NCBI GenBank assembly: GCA_030040475.1
Contig: JASHTQ010000157.1
Coordinates: forward strand, 1-11,394
Source: Streptosporangiaceae bacterium
GTDB lineage: Bacteria; Actinomycetota; Actinomycetes; Streptosporangiales; Streptosporangiaceae
DNA: 11,394 nucleotides
Direction: 5' to 3'
Shown here piece after piece: positions 6,108 to 11,394 of this stretch. The position numbers and the translations under genes are program-made. The notes beneath the pieces were generated by a model, which did not search any database, had not been told where the DNA came from, and worked only from the letters and a program-made list of their open reading frames with translations. How positions within the stretch are numbered: the first letter of the stretch is position 1; each line of letters starts with the position of its first letter.

Positions 6108-7097
6108 ATGGTCTGGCGGATCCACTTCACGCGCGAGGATCTCGCGCGGATCCAGGTCAGCCCGACGCTCGGCCCGCTAGCCGAGACGGTGCTCGCGATG
6201 AAGCTGATCCGCGGCTGTCAGATGCAGCCGCGCAACCAGTTCGGCGCGTGGCGCAGCCAGGTAGGCGGCAAGGTGACGCGGCGGATGAAGGCGCTCACCG
6301 ATCTGATTCCGGCCGGCTCGCACGGAGTGGACCTGTGCACGCTCACCGGCGAGGCGCCGACGATCGAGCAGGGCCTGGCGGCGCTGCTCGCCGCGCCGCG
6401 TGAGCAGATGCTGCTGGAGATGGGCCTGTTCGAGCGGTGGCACCGGCTGCCCGCGAGCGCGTGGTCACTGGCCGAGCCGGAGGCGAGGGAGCCGCTCGCC
6501 GACGCGATGCTGGCCGCCCACCAGGCGCTGATCGAGCCGTACTGGACCCGGATGCTCGCCTGTCTGGAGGCCGAGCAGGTCATCCGGCGCCGGACGCTGG
6601 CCATCGGCGGGCCCGGCCGGCTGCTTGCCTCGCTGCAGAACGAGCGGATCCGCTGGCGGCCGCCGGTGCTCGAGGTGCTGATGTGCAACGAGGTCGACCT
6701 GTACCTGGAGGGCCGCGGCCTCTCGCTGGTGCCCTCGGTGTTCACCGGCAAGGTACCCAACCTGATCCACGACCCGAGCCATCCGAGCGCCACGCCCAGG
6801 CTGCTGCTGCCCGTGTCCGACGAGCGGGTCCGCGCCTGCGGCCTGTGGGACGGGCCACGGTCGAACGGGGCGGCGCTCGCCGCGCTTGTCGGCAGGAACC
6901 GGGCCGCGGTGCTCGGCGCGGTCGCCGACGGCTGCACGACCACCGAACTGGCCAGCAGGGTCGGCATCTCGATCGCCGCGGCCAGCCAGCACGCCTCGGT
7001 GCTGCGCGACGCGGGCCTGATCACCAGCAGCCGCCAGGGTGGCGCGGTGCTGCACGCGCTCACCCCGCTCGGCGCCGGCCTGCTGCAAGCCGGGTAG
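6108..7097 (+). CDS. ArsR-type winged-helix regulator with large N-terminal domain (DUF5937-like)
   Basis: A 329-aa protein beginning VWRIHFTREDLARIQVSPTL and containing a roughly 260-residue N-terminal part typical of actinobacterial DUF5937 regulators. The C-terminus, about 263-327, is an ArsR-like winged helix: AVLGAVADGCTTTELASRVG, then SIAAASQHASVLRDAGLI as the recognition helix region (about 288-304), and a wing (TSSRQGGAVLHALTPLG). It is a probable transcriptional regulator; its ligand is unknown. It lies 72 bases after acdS on the same strand and has its own putative promoter. It could control the catabolic locus, but the 20-bp operator there looks TetR-like, so that link is not shown. 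A strong hairpin follows its stop. Confidence 0.85.
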   Translation: MVWRIHFTREDLARIQVSPTLGPLAETVLAMKLIRGCQMQPRNQFGAWRSQVGGKVTRRMKALTDLIPAGSHGVDLCTLTGEAPTIEQGLAALLAAPREQMLLEMGLFERWHRLPASAWSLAEPEAREPLADAMLAAHQALIEPYWTRMLACLEAEQVIRRRTLAIGGPGRLLASLQNERIRWRPPVLEVLMCNEVDLYLEGRGLSLVPSVFTGKVPNLIHDPSHPSATPRLLLPVSDERVRACGLWDGPRSNGAALAALVGRNRAAVLGAVADGCTTTELASRVGISIAAASQHASVLRDAGLITSSRQGGAVLHALTPLGAGLLQAG

Positions 7098-7146
7098 CCC
7101 CGGCGCAGGCCCGGGGTCGGCCGGACGAGCACGGCGTCCGGCCGAC
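7098..7146 (+). terminator. Tandem GC-rich hairpin terminator after the ArsR-type gene
   Basis: Directly after the TAG stop (7095-7097) there are two adjoining hairpins. CCCCGG (7098-7103) pairs with CCGGGG (7111-7116). Then GTCGGCCGGACG (7116-7127) pairs perfectly over 12 bp with CGTCCGGCCGAC (7135-7146) across the 7-base loop AGCACGG. There is no T-run, which is usual for actinobacterial terminators. The stems share G7116, so the two folds may compete. Confidence 0.75.
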
Positions 7147-7502
7147 GGGCGGGCTGATGATCAAGGGCTGACCGTGGCAGGCGATCGCCCCCCATGGTGC
7201 GGGCTAGGCCCATGGTCGGCGGGCCACGGCCAGCCCATCCGGATCCGCTCGCTGTTACCAGGATCCCCACTGGTCCGTGCGGGCCGCAAACCCTTTCGGC
7301 TGTGGCTTAAACCAGCAGGCAGCGGCGCAAGGTTGGGCATGGACGCCGACACAGAGGTGGCCAGGGCGCTGCCTGCCTCGTTCCGCGGCCGGGCGCGGCG
7401 CTCGCGCGCCTCGGCATGGGCGATGCGGGCACGCCGGCCGAGGCCCTGGGACCGGCCTGCGTGCTTGCGGAAGGCCGGCCGGCGCATCTGGGTGAGGACT
7501 GG
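7147..7502. other. Intergenic region of about 355 bp, possibly a decayed gene
   Basis: No intact gene is supportable between the terminator and the convergent MFS gene. One plus-strand frame reads MDADTEVARALPASFRG from ATG 7339. A neighbouring frame, shifted by one base after about 7390, continues as ALARLGMGDAGTPAEALG and GRPAHLGEDWLTR with good third-position G/C. This is compatible with a short frameshifted remnant, but I recognise no family. A small ACCAG/CTGGT stem lies near 7258-7276, and CGCCGGCC (7432-7439) can pair with GGCCGGCG (7477-7484). Confidence 0.35.
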
Positions 7503-8729
7503 CTAACCCGGGTCGACCCCTGCGGCGGCCCGCTGCAGGTGCCGCACGCTCGGGGCCGCGAGCATCGCGGCGATTGCGACGAGGACAACCGCGGCTGCGA
7601 TCCAGAGCGTGCGGCTCATCCCAATCCACGCGGCCACCACTCCGCCGAGGGCGAGTCCGATCGGATCGCCCAGCAGGGAGCCGAACCAGTCATAGGCGCT
7701 GACGCGCGACAGTGACGCGGGCGCGATGTGCTGCTGCAGCGTCGTCTCCCAGAGCGTGTTGAACAGCATGCCGCCGAAGCCCGTGACCAGCCCCGTGACG
7801 GCGAGGGTCTCCCAGGGCAGCCGCAGCGCGAGCACAATCATCGGCGACGCGAACGGAAGACACACAACGGACCCCAGGAGGAGCGGGCGCCGCGGCCTGA
7901 GGCGAAGCGCCGTCGCGCCGGCGGCGAGGGCGCCGATGGCCGAGACGAGGAGGATCACCGTCCACGCGCCGGCGCCGCCGTGGCCGTCCTTGACCCACGC
8001 CGCGGCGAGCACCAGCCACGCCGAGTTCATCATGTTCCCGAGGGACACGCTGACCACGGTCAGCCAGACCCAGGTACGGGAGACGAACTCGCGCCAGCCG
8101 TCGAGCAGGTCGCGCGCGAACGACTGCGGCGGCAGGCTGACGTGCGGCGGCACGTGCAGGCGCGCGAGGTAGAACGCGCTAACCCCGAAACTCGCCGCGT
8201 CGATGGCAAGCGCGTACCCGGGCCCGACGGTGACGATGAGAATGCCGGCCACCGCGGGGCCGGCGAACTGCATCGACGCCATCGAGATCCCGCGCAGGGC
8301 GTTTGCCTCCTGCAGCCGCCCCGCACTCACGATCATCGGCGTGAGCCCGGTCGACGCGGGGTTGAAGAACGCCGTCCCGGTTCCGGCGAGCGCCTGCAGC
8401 ACGATCAGCTCCCAGATGCGCGCGGTATGCGAGAGCAGCAGCGCCGCGGTGCCCGCCTGGACGGCCATGCGCGCGACGTCGGCGGCGAGCATCACGCCGC
8501 GCCGCGGCAGACGGTCGGCGAAGACGCCGCCGACGAGCAGGAAAACCACGAGCGGGGCGATCTTCGCGGCAAGCACGAAGCCCAGGTCGCGCGCGGATCC
8601 CGTCAGGTCGAGCACCGCCCAGGCAAGCGCGAACGGCGTGACAGCATCGCCGAGCAGCGACACCAGCTGCCCGGTGAAGAACAGGCGGAACTCGCGCTCC
8701 TGGAGCGCGCCGAGCGGGATCCGCCGCAC
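7503..8729 (-). CDS. MFS transporter (EntS/macrolide-efflux-like)
   Basis: A 408-aa integral membrane protein of the major facilitator superfamily with about 12 hydrophobic segments, likely a proton-coupled drug or metabolite exporter. The N-terminus, LQEREFRLFFTGQLVSLLGD, is typical of the EntS/MefA (MFS_3) group. The motif-A loop between segments 2 and 3 is GGVFADRLPRRGVML (67-81). Start is GTG 8729, preceded on the minus strand by GGGAGAAGG five bases upstream. The gene diverges from a PadR gene with 139 bases between them. That gap contains the double palindrome at 8825-8858 and one further CTACG half-site at 8786-8790, nearer the MFS start. Regulation by PadR is therefore likely but not proven. 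The substrate is unknown. Confidence 0.9.
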   Translation of the reverse strand: MRRIPLGALQEREFRLFFTGQLVSLLGDAVTPFALAWAVLDLTGSARDLGFVLAAKIAPLVVFLLVGGVFADRLPRRGVMLAADVARMAVQAGTAALLLSHTARIWELIVLQALAGTGTAFFNPASTGLTPMIVSAGRLQEANALRGISMASMQFAGPAVAGILIVTVGPGYALAIDAASFGVSAFYLARLHVPPHVSLPPQSFARDLLDGWREFVSRTWVWLTVVSVSLGNMMNSAWLVLAAAWVKDGHGGAGAWTVILLVSAIGALAAGATALRLRPRRPLLLGSVVCLPFASPMIVLALRLPWETLAVTGLVTGFGGMLFNTLWETTLQQHIAPASLSRVSAYDWFGSLLGDPIGLALGGVVAAWIGMSRTLWIAAAVVLVAIAAMLAAPSVRHLQRAAAGVDPG

Positions 8730-8824
8730 CTAAGCCTTCTCCCTGGTCCAATAGCCCATGCGGGTCCGCCGCCTGCTCCACGAGACTACGCCCCGCCCCC
8801 AGCCGGCCGCGGGCAGCCCGAAAG

Positions 8825-8858
8825 TACTACGTCTTGCGTAGCTACGTGCGGCGTAGTA
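8825..8858. promoter_or_regulatory. Double-palindrome operator of the PadR regulator
   Basis: A 34-bp symmetric element: TACTACG-N5-CGTAG immediately followed by CTACG-N5-CGTAGTA. It contains four CTACG half-sites in alternating orientation, and the whole element is a palindrome centred at 8841/8842. It overlaps the predicted -35 and spacer of the padR-like gene, so binding should block transcription of that gene (autoregulation). It lies about 96 bases from the divergent MFS start. PadR proteins commonly bind their own promoters; the match to this protein is inferred from position. Confidence 0.75.
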
Positions 8859-8862
8859 GAAA
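8834..8862 (+). promoter_or_regulatory. Promoter of the PadR-membrane protein operon
   Basis: TTGCGT (8834-8839) and TAGAAA (8857-8862) are spaced by 17 bases and sit within or beside the double palindrome. The ATG at 8869 begins six bases after the -10 box. GAAAGGGG (8859-8866) could act as a very close Shine-Dalgarno sequence, but the geometry also fits a leaderless start. Confidence 0.5.
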
Positions 8863-8868
8863 GGGGTC

Positions 8869-9204
8869 ATGGCATCGAGCCGTCGGCCCGAGGGGCTTCG
8901 CCGACCCAGCGATCCGCCGCTGCTGATCCTGGTCAGCCTGGCCGACGGACCCAAGCACGGGCACGCGCTTGCCAAGGACATCGAGGATTTCGCCGGGGTC
9001 AGGCTCGGTCCAGGCGCGCTGTACGGTGCCATCACGCGGCTGGACGAACGCGGGATGATCGAGGCGGTCGGCAGCGACGATCGGCGGCGGCCGTACCGGC
9101 TCACCGCGGCTGGGTCGGCGGCGCTGGCCGAGGCACTGGCGGACATGCGGCGGGTCACCGTCGTGGGCGCGGCACGGCTCAGGCTGCAGGGGTATCCCAC
9201 ATGA
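8869..9204 (+). CDS. PadR family transcriptional regulator
   Basis: A 111-aa protein with the PadR winged helix filling most of its length: LLILVSLADGPKHGHALAKD (helices 1-2), then VRLGPGALYGAITRLDERGMIEAV (recognition helix and start of wing), then DDRRRPYRLTAAGSAALAEA. The extended C-terminal dimerisation domain of PadR subfamily 1 is missing, so it belongs to the short, LmrR-like class. It is a cytoplasmic repressor, usually released by a small hydrophobic ligand (family knowledge). Its stop overlaps the next gene as ATGA, so it is co-translated with a membrane protein, and it diverges from an MFS exporter. The 34-bp double palindrome upstream is its likely operator. Confidence 0.92.
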   Translation: MASSRRPEGLRRPSDPPLLILVSLADGPKHGHALAKDIEDFAGVRLGPGALYGAITRLDERGMIEAVGSDDRRRPYRLTAAGSAALAEALADMRRVTVVGAARLRLQGYPT

Positions 9205-10094
9205 GGCGCGACCGCACCGGGCTGGAAAAGCTGCTCCGCTGGTACCCGCGGGCGTGGCGGGAGCGGTACGGCGAGGAATTCCTCGCCATGGTCGAGGACA
9301 CTCTCGACGGCCAGCGTCCGACTCTGCGGCTGCGGGTGGACGTGGCCTGGGGCGGCCTGCGCGAGCGAACGCGCGGTCAGGCGCGTGCCTGCGGGCGGAC
9401 GGCGGTGGCGGCCCTGCGCGTGGCCTTCGGCCGGCGCATCGACCAGTGGTGGGCGTTCCTCATGGCCGGATGGATTCTGGCGAGCCTCCCGGCCGAGTTC
9501 GGGGTATCGCTACCCGCGGCGACGGCAGGACTGGCGACGGGCATTCTTGACGGCGAGGCCGCGATCGCGGCGGTGCTCGCGGCCGTCGTGCTGGCCCGTG
9601 GCGTCATCGCGCTCCCGGCGTTCGGCCGGTTCCTGCGGGCGGGCGGATGGCCAGACGTCCGCCGCCGGGTCGCGTGGGCGGCGGCAGCGACCGCGGGCGC
9701 GCTCGGCGCGCTGGTCGGCCTCATCCTGGTACCTGGCCCGATGACGTTCGCCCAGTGGAACCAGTCACCAACGTACGCCCTCGGCGTCCTGGTGACGGCA
9801 CTGCTCGTCAGCGTGGCGATCTGGCTGTGGACCCGCGCCGTGGCGGTCGTGGCCGGGCAGCTTGACCTGCCGCCGAGAGCGCGGGCGGGTGAGCGGATGC
9901 TGACCGTGGCGGCGACAGGCACGATCCGGTTGGCGCTGTCCTTCTTCATCCTGTGGCTGGCGGCGGTTCAGTCCTCGGCCCTGATGCTGATCTTCGGGTT
10001 GAGCGGGATAGCCACGTTCGGCGTCACGCAGCCGATCCAGCTGCGGCGGGCCCTGCGATCCGGGCGGCGCCGGCGGTCAGCGGCTGGCCGATGA
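9201..10094 (+). CDS. PadR-associated integral membrane protein
   Basis: A 297-aa protein of unknown function. The N-terminal cytoplasmic part has the motif LLRWYPRAWRERYGEEFLAM (11-30), common in actinobacterial membrane proteins encoded directly after PadR genes. Hydrophobic segments lie at about 83-103, 119-140, 156-178, 192-219 and 241-273, giving five or six membrane spans. The end is very basic (LRRALRSGRRRRSAAGR). The start is fixed by the ATGA overlap with the PadR stop (ATG at 9201). The pairing suggests it is the PadR target, perhaps in envelope stress or export; no enzyme motif is visible. Confidence 0.82.
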   Translation: MRRDRTGLEKLLRWYPRAWRERYGEEFLAMVEDTLDGQRPTLRLRVDVAWGGLRERTRGQARACGRTAVAALRVAFGRRIDQWWAFLMAGWILASLPAEFGVSLPAATAGLATGILDGEAAIAAVLAAVVLARGVIALPAFGRFLRAGGWPDVRRRVAWAAAATAGALGALVGLILVPGPMTFAQWNQSPTYALGVLVTALLVSVAIWLWTRAVAVVAGQLDLPPRARAGERMLTVAATGTIRLALSFFILWLAAVQSSALMLIFGLSGIATFGVTQPIQLRRALRSGRRRRSAAGR

Positions 10095-10151
10095 CCCTCG
10101 GCCCGGCCGGCCTGGCGCGGAATACCTGAGCCCGCCTCACTGCTGCATACT

Positions 10152-10182
10152 TTGCCATCCCTTTACCATGGCACCATAGAAC
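10152..10182 (+). promoter_or_regulatory. Weak putative promoter of the helicase gene
   Basis: The 92-base gap before the helicase is locally AT-richer. TTGCCA (10152-10157) is followed by CATAGA (10175-10180, 17-base spacer) or TAGAAC (10177-10182, 19-base spacer). The ATG at 10187 has no Shine-Dalgarno sequence and lies four to six bases after these, again compatible with leaderless translation. Confidence 0.35.
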
Positions 10183-10186
10183 AGCC

Positions 10187-11394
10187 ATGACGCTCACCGA
10201 CCTCCTGCCCCAGACCGCCGATCCGGACGACGTCTTCGACGCCTTCGCCGGGTGGGCGAAGCGGCGTGGGCTGGCGCTGTACCCGCACCAGGAGGACGCC
10301 CTCATCGAGATCGTCTCCGGGACGAACGTCATCCTGTCCACCCCCACCGGCTCCGGCAAGAGCCTGGTCGCGGCGGGCGCGCACTTCGCCGCGCTTGCGG
10401 ACGGCAGGCGGACGTACTACACGGCGCCGATCAAGGCGCTGGTGTCGGAGAAGTTCTTCGACCTGTGCGCGGCGTTCGGCCCTTCCCAGGTCGGCATGAT
10501 GACCGGGGACGCCAGCGTCAACGCCGACGCGCCCATCATCTGCTGCACCGCCGAGGTGCTTGCCAGCATCGCGCTGCGCGACGGCGCCGAGGCCGACCTT
10601 GGCCAGGTGGTGATGGATGAGTTCCACTTCTACGCCGACCCCGAACGCGGCTGGGCCTGGCAGGTGCCGCTGCTGGAACTGCCCGGCGTGCAGTTCCTGC
10701 TGATGTCGGCGACGCTTGGCGACGTGAGCCGGTTCGAGGCCGACCTGACCCGGCGTACCGGCAGGCCGACCGCGGTGATCCACTCGGCCGAGCGGCCGGT
10801 GCCGCTGGTCTTCTCCTACGTCGTCCAGCCGCTGCACGAGACGCTGGAGGAACTGCTCGGCACCGGGCAGGCACCGGTCTACGTGGTGCACTTCACCCAG
10901 GCCGCGGCGCTGGAACAGGCGCAGGCGCTGATGAGCATCAACGTCTGCAGCCGGGCGGAGAAGGACGCGATCGCGGACCTGATCGGGGACTTCCGGTTCG
11001 CCGCCGGCTTCGGCAAGACGCTGTCCCGGCTGGTGCGGCACGGCATCGGCGTCCATCACGCCGGGATGCTGCCCAGGTACCGGCGGCTGGTGGAAACCCT
11101 GGCCCAGGCCGGGCTGCTGAAGGTCATCTGCGGCACGGACACCCTCGGCGTCGGCATCAACGTGCCGATCCGCACCGTCCTTTTCACGGCGCTGTCCAAG
11201 TACGACGGGAAGAAGACCAGGCTGCTGCAGGCGCGCGAGTTCCACCAGATCGCCGGCCGGGCCGGGCGGGCGGGCTACGACACGACCGGGCGGGTGGTCG
11301 TCCAGGCGCCCGAGCACGTGGTGGAGAACGAGCGCGCGCTGGCCAAGGCCGGGGACGACCCGAAGGCACGGCGCCGGGTGGTGCGCAAGAAGCC
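10187..11394 (+). CDS. DEAD/DEAH-box helicase, Ski2-like, DUF3516 type (3' truncated by window)
   Basis: The first 402 codons of a superfamily 2 helicase; the frame is open at the window end. Visible motifs are LYPHQEDAL (Q-like region), Walker A TPTGSGKS with Lys58, motif Ib area [20 protein letters not shown], Walker B DEFH (144-147), motif III SAT (174-176), [19 protein letters not shown] (motif V region) and [13 protein letters not shown] (motif VI, 353-365). The order and wording fit the actinobacterial family whose C-terminal half is DUF3516, about 830-840 residues in all, so roughly half is present. It is a probable ATP-dependent RNA or DNA unwinding enzyme. The start MTLTDLLPQ matches the usual family N-terminus. 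It appears functionally unrelated to the preceding genes. Confidence 0.93.
   Translation, partial: MTLTDLLPQTADPDDVFDAFAGWAKRRGLALYPHQEDALIEIVSGTNVILSTPTGSGKSLVAAGAHFAALADGRRTYYTAPIKALVSEKFFDLCAAFGPSQVGMMTGDASVNADAPIICCTAEVLASIALRDGAEADLGQVVMDEFHFYADPERGWAWQVPLLELPGVQFLLMSATLGDVSRFEADLTRRTGRPTAVIHSAERPVPLVFSYVVQPLHETLEELLGTGQAPVYVVHFTQAAALEQAQALMSINVCSRAEKDAIADLIGDFRFAAGFGKTLSRLVRHGIGVHHAGMLPRYRRLVETLAQAGLLKVICGTDTLGVGINVPIRTVLFTALSKYDGKKTRLLQAREFHQIAGRAGRAGYDTTGRVVVQAPEHVVENERALAKAGDDPKARRRVVRKK

Noticed and set aside
4419..6125. 568-codon minus-strand open frame opposite acdS and the cupin
   Set aside because: The plus strand carries clear AcdS and cupin motifs, and the minus-strand product is Pro/Arg/Asp-rich with no recognised fold.
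8049..8064. Perfect palindrome GCTGACC-AC-GGTCAGC
   Set aside because: It lies in the middle of the MFS coding region, has no partner site, and is likely chance in GC-rich coding DNA; it differs from the TTGACTG operator.
7728..9200. Plus-strand extension of the open frame that contains the membrane protein
   Set aside because: It is antisense to the MFS gene and runs through the PadR gene; the real start is ATG 9201, overlapping the PadR stop.
10163..11317. 384-codon minus-strand open frame opposite the helicase
   Set aside because: Helicase motifs are all present in order on the plus strand; the antisense product is low-complexity.

Overview
The window is very GC-rich (roughly 70%), with strong third-position G/C bias, GTG starts, short or overlapping gene spacing and apparent leaderless promoters. 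This fits a soil-type actinobacterium (Actinomycetota), but the sequence does not settle the genus. No rRNA, tRNA, CRISPR array or insertion sequence was seen.

Positions 355-7097 look like one catabolic locus. A Rieske oxygenase alpha subunit (396-1559) and a glutathione-peroxidase-family protein (1565-2074) form a short plus-strand operon. An acyl-CoA dehydrogenase (3345-2179, minus) converges on it, with a repeat or hairpin block between them. Diverging from the dehydrogenase is an operon of a DAO-family FAD amine oxidoreductase (3412-4674), a DUF861-type cupin (4671-5015) and a bona fide ACC deaminase, acdS (5028-6035). An ArsR-type regulator (6108-7097) follows with its own promoter and ends at a strong hairpin terminator. 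The most informative signal is a 20-bp palindromic operator, TTGACTG-N6-CAGTCAA, upstream of the Rieske gene (355-374) and again in the dehydrogenase/oxidoreductase divergent promoter (3376-3395), with 17 of 20 bases shared. It ties the three transcription units into one probable regulon whose TetR-like regulator is not obviously in the window.

The Rieske enzyme carries Glu, not Asp, at the bridging position, as in the carnitine/quaternary-amine oxygenase CntA. A hypothesis that joins the genes is stepwise oxidative breakdown of an N-substituted amino acid: the Rieske enzyme and FAD amine oxidoreductase dealkylate it, the peroxidase removes peroxide, and AcdS opens a cyclopropane amino acid to a 2-oxoacid and ammonia. 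The substrate is inference only.

Positions 7147-7502 hold no gene I can support. A second module follows: an MFS exporter (8729-7503, minus) diverging from a PadR regulator (8869-9204), which overlaps a membrane-protein gene (9201-10094). A 34-bp double palindrome in the divergent promoter is the likely PadR operator. The window ends inside a DEAD/DEAH-box helicase (10187 onward) of the actinobacterial DUF3516 type.
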